From Rubricoccus sp038746605 (lineage in GTDB: Bacteria > Bacteroidota > Rhodothermia > Rhodothermales > Rubricoccaceae), in contig JBCDKM010000006.1 of assembly GCA_038746605.1 (NCBI GenBank), positions 124,001 to 188,000 of the forward strand: DNA of 64,000 nt, given 5' to 3'. The notes below the pieces were generated by a model that saw only the letters and a program-made list of their open reading frames with translations, made no database searches and was not told the origin of the DNA. Positions 48,340 to 57,600 of the stretch are shown in pieces. Positions within the stretch are counted from its first letter, which is position 1. Every line of letters starts with the position of its first letter. Made by a program: the position numbers and the translations under genes.

Positions 48340-49374
48340 CTCGGCAGCTTCCACCCAGTAGACGCTGTACATCCGGTTCAGGGAGTTGCCCCCCATCCGC
48401 CGAGACGTGAGGTAGTGGTGGCGCGGCTCGTAGTCCATCGCGCTGCGCTCGTGAGACGCGAGGGTGCCGGATTCACCTGTCACTGCGAACTCACGAAGGA
48501 CTGCCCCCGTGTCCCGGTTCTGAACCTGCATCGTGTACGCGCCCGGCGTCACGTCCGCGATAGTGAAGAAGGTGGAGTTGGTAGCGTCTCGGGTCTCGTG
48601 CGTCACGAGGTAGCCCGAGGCGAGCCCCCAGTCGCCGCGCGTCTGCACGAACGGGTCCACGTTGCTGCGAGTGGACGCAACGGGGGACCCATCCCGGAGG
48701 AGTACAAAACGGACGCGCCCGTCGTCGGCGGCGAGCTCGGTGGCGTGAACCCAGGCGTTGAACGTGAGGTGGTAGTCCGTCCGCTCGGTCTCATGTTCGA
48801 AGTACGCGAGTTGGCTCCACGGTCCACTGCGGCGGTAGATCGTCTTCGGGTTGAACGGATCATCCCCCTGGTGGATCGAGACGGAGAACGGGAGACGGCT
48901 CGCGACGCGGCCCTGGAACTCCAAGTCCATCACGTACTCCCCCGCCTCTAGCGTCTCCACACCAGAGGGACCGGAACGCGTCCCGATGGTTTTGAACGCC
49001 GCGGATTGCGTGTCGAGGATCGTGCCGATTTGCTGACTCGCCACCTCACGGCCCTCGGCGGTACGAATGACGTAGCGCCCGTGGTCATCCGCGTAGCCGT
49101 CGAGGTCGGGGGGCGGGAAGATGAGGTGGTTCCGGTCTCCGCTGAAGTACACCATGCCTCGCTCGGGCCAGTAGTCCATGTTCAGGAAACGGGTATAGTC
49201 CAGAACAGGCGCAGGGCGGCCATCGACTGTTGCAGGGGACGGCGCATCGGCATCTGTAGAACCGCCAGAGCCCGTCACGGCAGAGCGGGCGCGGTCGACG
49301 AGGCGCCCCAGTTGGGCGTCGGTAGTGGGAACCGAGGCTGCGAGGACGGCTGCGAGGAGTACGAATCGGAACAT
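48337..49374 (-). CDS. Secreted protein of unknown function
   Basis: A 345-residue exported protein. Signal peptide MFRFVLLAAVLAASVPTTDAQ. The first ~55 mature residues are Ser/Asp/Pro-rich (GSGGSTDADAPSPATVDGRP), then a beta-rich body with many Tyr/Trp (RFLNMDYWPERGMVYFSGDR, YRRSGPWSQLAYFEHETERT). It ends YWVEAAE and has no T9SS sorting domain, no lipobox and no membrane segment, so it is probably periplasmic or released. The C-terminal part (DVTPGAYTMQVQNRDTGAVL) resembles a beta-sandwich. No family recognised. A monocistronic unit from the short 172-bp gap upstream. Confidence 0.65.
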   Translation of the reverse strand: MFRFVLLAAVLAASVPTTDAQLGRLVDRARSAVTGSGGSTDADAPSPATVDGRPAPVLDYTRFLNMDYWPERGMVYFSGDRNHLIFPPPDLDGYADDHGRYVIRTAEGREVASQQIGTILDTQSAAFKTIGTRSGPSGVETLEAGEYVMDLEFQGRVASRLPFSVSIHQGDDPFNPKTIYRRSGPWSQLAYFEHETERTDYHLTFNAWVHATELAADDGRVRFVLLRDGSPVASTRSNVDPFVQTRGDWGLASGYLVTHETRDATNSTFFTIADVTPGAYTMQVQNRDTGAVLREFAVTGESGTLASHERSAMDYEPRHHYLTSRRMGGNSLNRMYSVYWVEAAE

Positions 49375-49546
49375 GGGACGTGTGCTTGGGAACGAGGGTC
49401 ACTCTTCCATACGTCGCGTGATCTCGCGAGGGACCACCCATCGCTGGAACAGCGGTGCGGCCCTCGCGTGCACGCTCGCCCGGCTGGCGGACCGCCCCGC
49501 CCGTCGCACGGTGATCTCTCCCCGCCCCGCTGGCGGGATCTACGAC

Positions 49547-51067
49547 ATGGCTGACGCTCCCACCATCCGCACCCTCGGCGACCTCCGCTCCTCCGGCTAC
49601 ACGCCGCGATCTGTCAAGGACGAGGTTCGCGCCAACCTGATCCACAAGCTCCGCTCGGGCGAGGACGTATTTCCTGGCATCCTCGGCTTCGACCGGACCG
49701 TCATTCCACAGGTCCAAAACGCGATTCTCGGCAAACACGATTTTATCCTGCTCGGGCTGCGCGGACAGGCCAAGAGCCGCCTCGTGCGGATGCTGCCGAA
49801 CCTTCTGGACGAGTGGGTACCCGTCGTGGAGGGCTCCGAGATCCATGACGATCCGCTCACGCCCGTCTCCAAATACGCCCGCGACCTCATCGCGGAGCAC
49901 GGCGACGACGCGCCGGTCGGCTGGCTCCACCGCTCCGAGCGCTACGGCGAAAAACTCGCCACGCCGGATACCAGCATCGCGGACCTCATCGGCGACATCG
50001 ACCCGATCAAGGCCGCTACGAAGGGCCTCACCTACGCCGACGAGGAGGTGATCCACTTCGGGATTATCCCGCGCACCCATCGCGGCATCTTTGCCATCAA
50101 CGAGTTGCCAGACCTCCAGCCGCGCATCCAGGTCGGCCTGCTCAATGTGATGGAGGAGCAGGACGTGCAGATCCGCGGCTTCAACGTCCGCCTCCCGCTG
50201 GACGTGCTGATGGTGTTCACCGCCAACCCGGAGGACTACACCAACCGCGGCAGCATCATCACGCCACTCAAAGACCGCATCGACAGCCAGATCCTGACGC
50301 ACTACCCGCGCGAGATCGAGATCGGCGTCGAGATTACGCGGCAGGAGGCGTGGCAGGACCGCGCCGAGGCGGGCGGAGTCACGGTGCACGTGCCGCACGT
50401 CTTCCGCGAGATCGTGGAGCAGGTCGCCTTCGAGGCACGAGACAGCGAGTACGTGGACCAGAAGTCCGGCGTGAGCGCCCGCCTGACCCGCGCTGCGATG
50501 GAGGACCTCATCTCGGCCGCCGAGCGCCGAGCGCTCCTCAATGGTGAGACCGAGACGACCCTCCGCGCGACCGACCTCAACGCCATCGAGCCCGCCGTGA
50601 CGGGCAAGGTGGAGCTCGTCTACGAGGGCGAGCAGGAGGGCGCCCAGGGCGTGGCGCGCGCGCTCATCGGCCGCGCCGTCCTCGCGACGATGCCGCGCTA
50701 CCTCCCGGATCCCGCCGACAAGGCCGAGGGCCGGAAGGCGTATGCGGAGGTCCTCGCGTGGTTCGCGAAAGGCAACGGCGTCGAGATCGGCCCCGAGATG
50801 CCGTTCGATGGCTACGTCCGCGTGCTGGACAGCGTAGACGGACTGACGGCGGTCATCGGCGAGCACACGAAGCCGAACACTCCCGCCGAGAAAGCCAGCC
50901 TGATGGAACTCGCGCTGGAGACGCTACACCAGCGGTCTCTGCTGGGCAAAGACCTCGTGGACGGCGGCGCGGGCTACGCCGATATGATGGGCTCGGTCCT
51001 CTCTGGGCTCGGCTCCTTCGGCGAGGACGACGACGAGGACTTCGAGGACTGGCGCCGCGCCGGGTAG
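49547..51067 (+). CDS. AAA+ ATPase, magnesium chelatase subunit I/ChlI-like
   Basis: A 506-residue cytoplasmic AAA+ protein. Walker A variant G-L-R-G-Q-A-K-S-R at residues 70-78. A Walker B-type hydrophobic strand ends in IFAINELPDLQPRIQVGLLN, with the sensor region VFTANPEDYTNRGSIITPLK (Asn as sensor 1). The long insertion before Walker B and the 'PRTHRGIFAINELPDL' wording match the ChlI/BchI-like branch often annotated as sigma-54-interacting or magnesium chelatase. Residues ~330-400 form the helical lid. The C-terminal ~100 residues end in the acidic DDDEDFEDWRR. The start ATG at 49547 is chosen because upstream in-frame sequence lacks protein character. No von Willebrand A partner gene adjoins it, so the target of the ATPase is unknown. 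Confidence 0.85.
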   Translation: MADAPTIRTLGDLRSSGYTPRSVKDEVRANLIHKLRSGEDVFPGILGFDRTVIPQVQNAILGKHDFILLGLRGQAKSRLVRMLPNLLDEWVPVVEGSEIHDDPLTPVSKYARDLIAEHGDDAPVGWLHRSERYGEKLATPDTSIADLIGDIDPIKAATKGLTYADEEVIHFGIIPRTHRGIFAINELPDLQPRIQVGLLNVMEEQDVQIRGFNVRLPLDVLMVFTANPEDYTNRGSIITPLKDRIDSQILTHYPREIEIGVEITRQEAWQDRAEAGGVTVHVPHVFREIVEQVAFEARDSEYVDQKSGVSARLTRAAMEDLISAAERRALLNGETETTLRATDLNAIEPAVTGKVELVYEGEQEGAQGVARALIGRAVLATMPRYLPDPADKAEGRKAYAEVLAWFAKGNGVEIGPEMPFDGYVRVLDSVDGLTAVIGEHTKPNTPAEKASLMELALETLHQRSLLGKDLVDGGAGYADMMGSVLSGLGSFGEDDDEDFEDWRRAG

Positions 51068-51079
51068 AGCCCTGAGTCT

Positions 51080-51103
51080 GCCCGCCTCGGCACCGAGGCG
51101 GGC
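51080..51103. repeat. Dispersed palindrome, short form (24 bp)
   Basis: GCCCGCCTCGG-CA-CCGAGGCGGGC: 11-bp perfect arms with a CA spacer, 12 nt after the AAA+ stop and 16 nt before the end of the convergent lipoprotein gene. It is the only inverted repeat in this convergent gap. Confidence 0.9.
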
Positions 51104-51119
51104 ACAGCCATGCCCCTCG

Positions 51120-51488
51120 CTATCGCTCCAACTCCAGCGTCCCGCGCGGCCCGATGCGGCGGTCGTCGCCCTTGATCGTGATCCAGGACACGCGGTAGTA
51201 CGCGTCGCGGCTGCGGACTGGCCCGGCCTCGTCGAACGCGAACGTGAACCGGTCGCCCTCGCCGATGCGCTGGCCCGGATCGTCGGCAGTCTGCGGGGCG
51301 GGATTCGCGAGGACCAGGGTTTCTTCTCCGTAGGCGACGGCCCAGATCGGCTCGCTCTTCTGGTTCTCTACCACGATTCCGCTGGACGTGACCTCGGCCC
51401 GGACCCCGTCTTCACTGTCCACGAGCCCGATAGGGCCATCGTCGCAGGCCATCAGGAGGAGAGGGAGCAGAAGCAGCAAGTGGAGCAC
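51120..51488 (-). CDS. Small lipoprotein of unknown function
   Basis: About 122 residues from GTG 51488. The signal VLHLLLLLPLLLMAC has lipobox LMAC with the lipid-modified Cys at residue 15. The mature part (DDGPIGLVDSEDGVRAEV, then FTFAFDEAGPVRSRDAYYRV and ITIKGDDRRIGPRGTLELER) is beta-rich with a charged C-terminus. An upstream in-frame ATG at 51635 would add ~49 residues lacking secretion character, so I prefer the GTG. No family is recognised. It is convergent with the AAA+ gene and divergent from the glutaryl-CoA dehydrogenase gene. Confidence 0.65.
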   Translation of the reverse strand: MLHLLLLLPLLLMACDDGPIGLVDSEDGVRAEVTSSGIVVENQKSEPIWAVAYGEETLVLANPAPQTADDPGQRIGEGDRFTFAFDEAGPVRSRDAYYRVSWITIKGDDRRIGPRGTLELER

Positions 51489-51655
51489 GGGTATGCAGGC
51501 AGACGGACGGGGCTCGCGCGATGGCAGACGCCCTGCCACTCCAGCCGCGCCCTCTTTAACTGGCTCGGACGGAACGGAGACGCGACGCCCGGCCTTCCCC
51601 AAGGCCTCACGACGCCGTGGCTGACGGCAGAGCACCCGTACCTCCGAAAGGGCTT

Positions 51656-51671
51656 CCAGAATCCGTTCTGG
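51656..51671 (+). promoter_or_regulatory. Inverted repeat upstream of glutaryl-CoA dehydrogenase
   Basis: CCAGAA-TCCG-TTCTGG, 16 bp, centred about 70 nt before the dehydrogenase ATG, in the gap to a divergent lipoprotein gene. Possible operator for a dimeric regulator; no such regulator gene is adjacent. No other feature is seen in 51489-51733. Confidence 0.35.
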
Positions 51672-51733
51672 CTTCCCGAACCCGTCGCCTCAGACACGGT
51701 ACCTTGTAGTTCACATTTTCTATCCCTCCGGTT

Positions 51734-53005
51734 ATGCCGCTGCCGCCGTTCAACACCGACGACGCCTTCCTCTTCGAGTCCATGCTCGGCGAGGAGGAAC
51801 GCCTCATCATGGAAGCCACCCGCGAGTACGCGCAGGGGAGCCTGGAGCCTCGCGCCCTGGAGGGCAATCAGGACGAGGTCTTCCACACAGAGATCCCTCG
51901 CGAGATGGGCGAGATGGGCCTCCTCGGGCTCACCGTGGATCCCAAGTATGGCGGCTCCGGTGCGAGCTATACCGCTTATGGCCTCGTAGCGCGCGAGTTG
52001 GAGCGGGTGGACAGCGCGTACCGCTCGTTCGCGAGCGTCCAGTCCTCTCTCGTCATGTACCCCATCGAGACGTTCGGGACCGAAGAGCAGAAGGAACGCT
52101 TCCTTCCCAAGCTCGCAACGGGTGAACTCATCGGCTGCTTTGGCCTGACCGAGCCCAACCACGGCTCTGACCCTGGCTCCATGATCACGACCGCCCTCCG
52201 CGTGGACGGCGGCTGGCAGCTGAACGGCGCGAAGATGTGGATCACGAACTCGCCCGTGGCAGACGTGGGCGTGGTGTGGGCCAAGGCGAAGGAGAGCCCG
52301 AACGACCCCGGCGTCATCCGAGGCTTCCTCGTGGAGAAGGGGATGGAGGGCTACACCGCCCCCAAGACCCACAACAAGATGAGTCTCCGCGCGAGCATCA
52401 CGGGCGAGATGGTCTTCGACGACGTGTTCATTCCAGAGGCTAACGTCTTCCCGGAGATTCGCGGCCTGAAGGGTCCATTCATGTGCCTCAACAACGCGCG
52501 CTACGGCATCGCGTGGGGCGCCGTCGGCGCGGCGGAGAACTGCTACCAGCGTGCGCGCCGGTACGTGATGGAGCGGCACCAGTTCGGCCACCCGCTCGCG
52601 TCCATGCAGCTGGTGCAGACCAAGCTGGCGAACATGATGACGGAGATCACGCAGATGCAGCTGCTCGCGTGGCGCCTCGGCGACCTGTTCGATAGTGGCA
52701 AGGGCCACCCGAGCATGGTCTCGCTCGCGAAGCGCAACAACGTGGGCACCGCGCTGGAGGTCGCGCGCATCGCGCGAGACATGATGGGAGGCAACGGCAT
52801 CACCGGGGAGTACCGCGTGATCCACCACATGGTCAACCTGGAGACCGTCAACACCTACGAGGGGACGTACGACATCCACGGCCTCATCCTCGGCCGCGAG
52901 TTGACCGGCATCCAGGCCTTCACACCACTCGGCAACCCGGTGCCCTCCGGCGATGGCGCGGCGACGGCCCCGCCACAGGTGGCGAAGGAAGTCGCCTCTG
53001 CCTAG
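51734..53005 (+). CDS. gcdH: Glutaryl-CoA dehydrogenase (acyl-CoA dehydrogenase family)
   Basis: A 423-residue FAD enzyme that oxidises and decarboxylates glutaryl-CoA to crotonyl-CoA in lysine/tryptophan degradation. The full acyl-CoA dehydrogenase set is present: N-terminal helices, YRSFASVQSSLVMYPIETFG (typical of the glutaryl subgroup), FAD-binding GCFGLTEPNHGSDPGSM, WITNSPVADVGVVWAKAKE, RYGIAWGAVGAAENCYQRAR and FGHPLASMQLVQTKLANMMT. The catalytic Glu lies in VNTYEGTYDIHGLILGREL (around residue 375). The family length is about 390-440, so it is complete. The C-terminal ~25 residues form a Pro/Ala-rich tail (SGDGAATAPPQVAKEVASA). It is not in an operon with other pathway genes here. Short-chain acyl-CoA dehydrogenase is the only alternative. 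Confidence 0.92.
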   Translation: MPLPPFNTDDAFLFESMLGEEERLIMEATREYAQGSLEPRALEGNQDEVFHTEIPREMGEMGLLGLTVDPKYGGSGASYTAYGLVARELERVDSAYRSFASVQSSLVMYPIETFGTEEQKERFLPKLATGELIGCFGLTEPNHGSDPGSMITTALRVDGGWQLNGAKMWITNSPVADVGVVWAKAKESPNDPGVIRGFLVEKGMEGYTAPKTHNKMSLRASITGEMVFDDVFIPEANVFPEIRGLKGPFMCLNNARYGIAWGAVGAAENCYQRARRYVMERHQFGHPLASMQLVQTKLANMMTEITQMQLLAWRLGDLFDSGKGHPSMVSLAKRNNVGTALEVARIARDMMGGNGITGEYRVIHHMVNLETVNTYEGTYDIHGLILGRELTGIQAFTPLGNPVPSGDGAATAPPQVAKEVASA

Positions 53006-53017
53006 ATCCGCCCCTTC

Positions 53018-53037
53018 CCGCCTCGGTGCCGAGGTGG
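53018..53037 (+). repeat. Dispersed palindrome, short form, one mismatch
   Basis: CCGCCTCGGTGCCGAGGTGG, the usual 20-mer with one T for C change in the right arm, 12 nt after the dehydrogenase stop. Two further hairpins follow within 100 bp. Confidence 0.82.
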
Positions 53038-53047
53038 ACGGACTCGC

Positions 53048-53076
53048 GCCCCGCTGGTGATCGCCGCCAGCGGGGC
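53048..53076 (+). terminator. Intrinsic-type terminator after glutaryl-CoA dehydrogenase
   Basis: GCCCCGCTGG (53048-53057) and CCAGCGGGGC (53067-53076) form a 10-bp GC-rich stem with a 9-nt loop, followed by the T-rich stretch GTTCTGCTTCT. Best U-tract-like terminator in the window for a + gene. Confidence 0.75.
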
Positions 53077-53093
53077 GTTCTGCTTCTGGATGC

Positions 53094-53131
53094 GCCCGCC
53101 TCGGTAGACCCGCGGATGGACCGAGGCGGGC
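53094..53131 (+). repeat. Dispersed palindrome, long-loop form
   Basis: GCCCGCCTCGGT (53094-53105) and ACCGAGGCGGGC (53120-53131) form a 12-bp stem; the loop AGACCCGCGGATGG resembles the other long-form loops. It ends 47 nt before the small gene at 53179. Confidence 0.85.
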
Positions 53132-53178
53132 AGACCTCCCAGCATGAGGACTCCGGCCAGCAGGGCGTATCCTGTAGC

Positions 53179-53394
53179 ATGATTGGCCGTCGTCCTGATT
53201 TTGACCGCGTTGCCGCGCTCGACCGCGAGCGCGCCCGCCACGGCGTGCCAGATCTCGCGCGTAGCCTTCGGATCGTCGAGGCGCTTCGCGAGGAGGCTGT
53301 CGCCCTGGGTCGGTGGGAGCGCGAGGATCCTCTGGAAGGGATCGATGCGAAGGTGCGGCTGGCGAAGGCGTTCGCCGCGTTGCGGGATGTTTGA
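53179..53394 (+). CDS. Small protein upstream of nucleotidyltransferase, possible antitoxin-type partner
   Basis: A 71-residue, highly charged helical protein starting MIGRRPDFDRVAALDRERAR and ending LEGIDAKVRLAKAFAALRDV. It overlaps the nucleotidyltransferase by 8 nt (stop 53392-53394, next ATG 53387), as is usual for toxin-antitoxin or MNT/HEPN-type gene pairs. No known family is recognised. The unusual repeated Arg-Glu-Arg, Ala-Leu pattern suggests a helical hairpin. An upstream frame is open to 53026, but that region carries three hairpins, so ATG 53179 is preferred. The function is inferred only from the pairing. Confidence 0.6.
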   Translation: MIGRRPDFDRVAALDRERARHGVPDLARSLRIVEALREEAVALGRWEREDPLEGIDAKVRLAKAFAALRDV

Positions 53395-53923
53395 GGACCT
53401 TCTGGCCGGGCTGGCACGCGAACTCGATGCAGCGGGTGTGCCGTACATGGTGATCGGAGGGCAGGCCGTGCTTCTCCATGGCGAGCCCCGCCTGACGCGC
53501 GACGTGGATGTCACGCTCGGCGTCGCGCCGGACCAGCTGGCAGACGTGCTGAGCGTAGCCCAGCGCCTCGGCCTCACGCCGCTGGTGGACGCCTCGTTCG
53601 TGGCGAACACGCTGGTGCTGCCGTGCGAGAGCGCAACCGACGGACGGCGCGTGGACTTCGTGTTCTCCTTCGCGGGATATGAGCGCAAGGCCATCGCACG
53701 CGCGACAGAAGCCGAGATCGGCGGCAAGTCGGTTCGGTTCGCATCCGTGGAAGATCTCGTCGTGATGAAGGTGGTCGCGGGGCGACCTCGCGATATCGAG
53801 GACGTACGGGGCGTTCTCTCCCGGCACCCGGGGATAGATGCTGCCTACGTACGCCACTGGCTCCGCCAGTTCGATGCCGCTCTGGGCACCGAGACCATCA
53901 GGCTCTTCGGCTCTCTGCTCTAG
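53387..53923 (+). CDS. Nucleotidyltransferase-fold protein (AbiEii/MNT-like)
   Basis: A 178-residue nucleotidyltransferase-fold protein. The start MFEDLLAGLARELDAAGVPY leads into MVIGGQAVLLHGEPRLTRDV with the fold motif G-G-(Q) followed ~12 residues later by D-V-D (RDVDVTLGVA), the catalytic pair of the superfamily. Later come RRVDFVFSFAGYERKAI (third carboxylate region) and VRFASVEDLVVMKVVAGRPRDIEDV, matching DUF6036/AbiEii-type members. It is shorter than full AbiEii (about 300 residues), nearer the MNT type. Such proteins act as toxins or AMPylating antitoxins that modify tRNA or partner proteins. Overlap with the small upstream gene supports a two-gene module, and a palindromic repeat follows. 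Confidence 0.8.
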   Translation: MFEDLLAGLARELDAAGVPYMVIGGQAVLLHGEPRLTRDVDVTLGVAPDQLADVLSVAQRLGLTPLVDASFVANTLVLPCESATDGRRVDFVFSFAGYERKAIARATEAEIGGKSVRFASVEDLVVMKVVAGRPRDIEDVRGVLSRHPGIDAAYVRHWLRQFDAALGTETIRLFGSLL

Positions 53924-53929
53924 CCTCTC

Positions 53930-53949
53930 CCACCTCGGCGCCGAGGCGG
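53930..53949. repeat. Dispersed palindrome, short form, one mismatch
   Basis: CCACCTCGGCGCCGAGGCGG: the standard 20-mer with one A for G change, in the 32-bp gap between the convergent nucleotidyltransferase and LytTR genes. It is the only element there and can serve both as terminator. Confidence 0.85.
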
Positions 53950-53955
53950 GCGGAC

Positions 53956-54675
53956 CTACAGCGTGTTCAGCCGCGCGAGGAGCTTGGCCCGGTACGTCGC
54001 GCCGACAGGGATCACCTTCCGCCCGATTACCAGCGATGAGTCCTCCACATCCCCGATCCGGTCCACGCGCACGAAATACGAGCGGTGAACCCGCACGAAG
54101 GGGTCGGGCAGGCGCTCCGCGAGGGCCTTCATGGTGGAGTGCACGAGGTGGTCGCCGCTCTCGGAGTGGAACAGCACATAGTCCTTCTGCGCCTCGATCC
54201 AGCCCACCTCCCGGAGGTCCAGCCGCACGAGGCGACCGTCGGCCTTGACGAAGAGCGTATTCGGGTCGGTCGGCGGCTCGGGCTCTGCGGGTGGCGCGCT
54301 GGCGGCTCTCGCGAGGACGCGCTCCACGGCCCGGACGAACCGCCCGTACGTGGGCGGCTTGACGAGATAGTCCGTCGCCTCCACCTCGAACGCCTCGCGG
54401 GCGTACTCCTCCTTGGACGTGATGAGGACCACCTGCGGACGCGACTCCGCTACCCCGAGCGCCTCGGCCAGTTCCAGGCCCGTCATCTCGGGCATCTCCA
54501 CGTCCAAGAACACGAGTTCCACCGGCGCCCCCTCGGTGCGTCGTCGCGCGAGCACATTGGCGGCCTCCACGGCGTCCTCGCAGGTACCGACGAGGTCGAG
54601 CGCGTCGTGCCGCTCAGCGAAGCGGGCGACGAGGGAGCGGGCGATGGGGTCGTCGTCGACCACGAGACAGGTCAT
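53956..54675 (-). CDS. LytTR-family response regulator
   Basis: A 239-residue two-domain regulator. The receiver domain (1-~130) has the acidic pair in LVVDDDP, phospho-acceptor Asp58 in VFLDVEMPEMTGLELAEALG, and Lys in DYLVKPP. After a Pro-rich linker (APPAEPEPPTDPN) the LytTR DNA-binding domain starts at ~145 (LFVKADGRLVRLDLREVGWI). It contains EAQKDYVLFHSESGDHLVHS, LPDPFVRVHRSYFVRVDRI and IPVGATYRAKLLARL, all classic LytTR elements. The ATG overlaps the stop of the upstream hybrid kinase (ATGA), so it is the likely output of that kinase. Target genes are unknown. Confidence 0.93.
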   Translation of the reverse strand: MTCLVVDDDPIARSLVARFAERHDALDLVGTCEDAVEAANVLARRRTEGAPVELVFLDVEMPEMTGLELAEALGVAESRPQVVLITSKEEYAREAFEVEATDYLVKPPTYGRFVRAVERVLARAASAPPAEPEPPTDPNTLFVKADGRLVRLDLREVGWIEAQKDYVLFHSESGDHLVHSTMKALAERLPDPFVRVHRSYFVRVDRIGDVEDSSLVIGRKVIPVGATYRAKLLARLNTL

Positions 54676-57600
54676 GGGGCAGCAGGCGCGAGGGTGGGAC
54701 GGAGCCGCGCGAACTCGTCGAGCGCGGCGGCGGTGGTAGCAACGGTAGCGTCGAGCGTTTCAGGGAGGCGGGCGGTCTGACCCTCCAGCGCCATCCGCTC
54801 CACCTCGGAGAGGAGCGCATGGAGCGGCCCGATGCCAAGGATCCCGGCCGAGGACTTCAGCTTGTGCGCGGCCGTCGCCAGCCCGGGCAGGTCATCGGTC
54901 GCGAGGGCGACCTCCATCGTGCGGATGGACTCCGGGACGACCTCCTCGAAGAGGTCTAAGAGGCGAAGGATGAAGGCGTGATCCCCGTCGAGATTCTCCT
55001 CCAGCAACGTCAAGTCCACGATGGACTCGGCGGCGAGCGGCTCGGCAGGCGGTGCGTCGGAGCGGCCGAGGTGAGCGGCCACGACGCGGCGGAGGTGGGC
55101 GGGCTTGAACGGCTTGAGCACGAGACCGTCCATCCCGGCGGCGTCCATCTGATCGCGCTGTTCCACGAGCGCGGAGGCCGTGAGCGCGAGGATCGGGAGC
55201 GCCTCGGAGGCGTGGCGCTGACGGATGCGGCGGGTAGCCTCGAAGCCATCCATTTCTGGCATCTGAATATCCATCAGCACGAGGTCGAAGGCGCGCGTCT
55301 CGTGGGCGGCCTCCACGGCTTCGACCGCCTCGCGGCCGTTCTCGGCCACCTCGATCTCCGCGCCCCAGCCCTCCAGCATCCGCCTCGCGACGAACTGGTT
55401 GAGCGGGTTGTCCTCCACGAGAAGCAGCCTCGCGCCGGTCAGGTCCGCTTCCTCCCCGTCGGGCGCCTCAGGCGCAGACTCCGCGAGGGCGAACGAGAGG
55501 GTAGCCGTGAAGGTGCTGCCGCGCCCCTCGGTGCTCTCCACGTGGACCGTCCCGCCCTGCCGCTCGGTCAACTCCTTGACGATCGCGAGGCCGAGGCCGG
55601 TGCCGCCGAAGCGCCGCGTGGTGTCGCTACGGGCCTGCGTGAAGCGCTCGAAGACGGAGCCGAGCTTCGACGCCGGGATGCCGACGCCGGTATCCTCGAC
55701 GATGAACCGGAGCGTTGCCTGCCCCGCGGCCCCGTCGCCGGAGGGCTCATCGGTGAGCGCCACGGCCAGCCGGACGCGGCCGCGCTCGGTGAACTTGACG
55801 GCGTTGGAGAGGAGGTTGAGCAGGATCTGACTCAGCCGCACCGGGTCGCCGATGAGGAGACGCGGCGCCTCGGGCGCGAGACCGAGCGAGAGGTCCAGCC
55901 CCTTTTCGTCGGCGCGGAAGCGGACGGTTTCCACCACCCCCTCCACGACTTCGTCGAGGCGGAAGGGGACGCGCTCGAACCGGATCTGGCCGGACTCGAT
56001 CTTGGCCACGTCCAGGAGGTCGTTGATGAGCGCGAGGAGCTGGTCGGCGGAGAACGAGAGCGCCCCGAGGAGGTGGCGCTGCTCCTCGTCGAGGGCCGTC
56101 TCGCCGAGGAGCTCGCCCATCCCGATGACAGCGTTGAGAGGCGTCCGCATCTCGTGGCTCATGTTGGCGAGGAACTCCTCGCGGGCGCGGCTGGCACGCT
56201 CCGCTGTCTCGCGGGCGGCTACCAGCTGGTCCATCACGCGGCGCCGCTCGGTCACGTCTCGCGCCACGGCCTGCACACCGGTCGGAGCGCCGTCTTCGGT
56301 GAGCAGCTGCACGTTCTGACCGATCCAGAGCGTCTCGCCCTCGCGCGTGCGGATCGGGAACTCCAGGAACGTGTTCGGGACGCCCTCCGCGACCTGCCGC
56401 GCGTAGAAGTCCACGACACGCTGGCGGTGGCCGGGCGCGACGAGGTCCCAGAAGGACATCCCGATCAGGTCCGCCTCGGGATACCCGGTGCGGTGGGCTG
56501 CGACGGCGTTGGCGTACGTGAAGCACCCGGCGAGGTCGGCGCGGTAGATCAACTCCTCGCTGTTCTCGACGAGTTGCTTGTAGCGGCCTTCGCTCTCCGC
56601 GAGGGCCTCCTCGGCGGCCTTCCGCTCGGTGATGTCGCGAAGGGTGGCCGTGAACACCTCGCGGTCGTCGTCGAGGCGGACGGGGTTGATCGCCAGCTCG
56701 CACGAGAACTCGGAGCCGTCGGCGCGGAGCGCAGGCACCTCGATGCGAGTCCCGAGGACGGGCCCTTCACCCGTCGCGAGGTAGCGCTCCATCCCGGCGC
56801 GATGCGCGCTCCGAAGCCGCTCCGGCACGATGAGGTCCGCCATCTGCTCCCCGATCACATCGGCGGCGCGATGGCCGAAGGTGGCTTCGGCGGCCGGGTT
56901 GAACTCGATGATCCGCCCCTCGCGGTCGATGGTAATGACGGCGTCCAGGGCGGACTCGAAAACACCGCGCTTGAGCGCCTCGCTGGTCGCGAGGGCCTCC
57001 TCGGCGGCCTTCCGCTCGGTGATGTCCAGCCCGTAGCCGAGGACCTGTACCGTCTCGCCGGACTCGTCCACGACGGGCGTCACGAAGCGGACGAAGTGCC
57101 GCATGGTGCCATCGCGGGCGCGGAACGACTCCTCGAAATGGATGGAAGCCTGCGCCTCGGCCACATCGCGGATGGTCTGCATCCGGCGGCGCGGGATCTC
57201 CGGCGGGAGGCCGCGCATGAGCGCGTACTCCTCATCGGTCGTGCCGATCACGGCGGCACGGCGCTCGGGGTCCGCGATGGCGCTCGGCGTGACGTAGCGG
57301 TAGCGGCCGTCGGGATCGAAAACGGCCAACTGGGCGGGCATGGACTCCAGCACCGCCTCGTAAAACTGGCGGAGCTGATCGACCTTCATCGCGGCCTGGC
57401 GCCGGGCAGTGGCATCGCGGTACTCCCAGAGGTGGCCCGCGTAGTCTCCGTCGAGCGCGATGGGGACATAGTCGCGCTCCAGCACGCGGCCGTCGGCGAG
57501 CGCGAGAACCTCGCCGGTGACGGTCTCGCGAGCGGCGAGCACGGCGTCGATGCCATCGAGGAAGGCCTGCGGGTCGGCGAAGAGGGCAGCGGTGTCCTCA

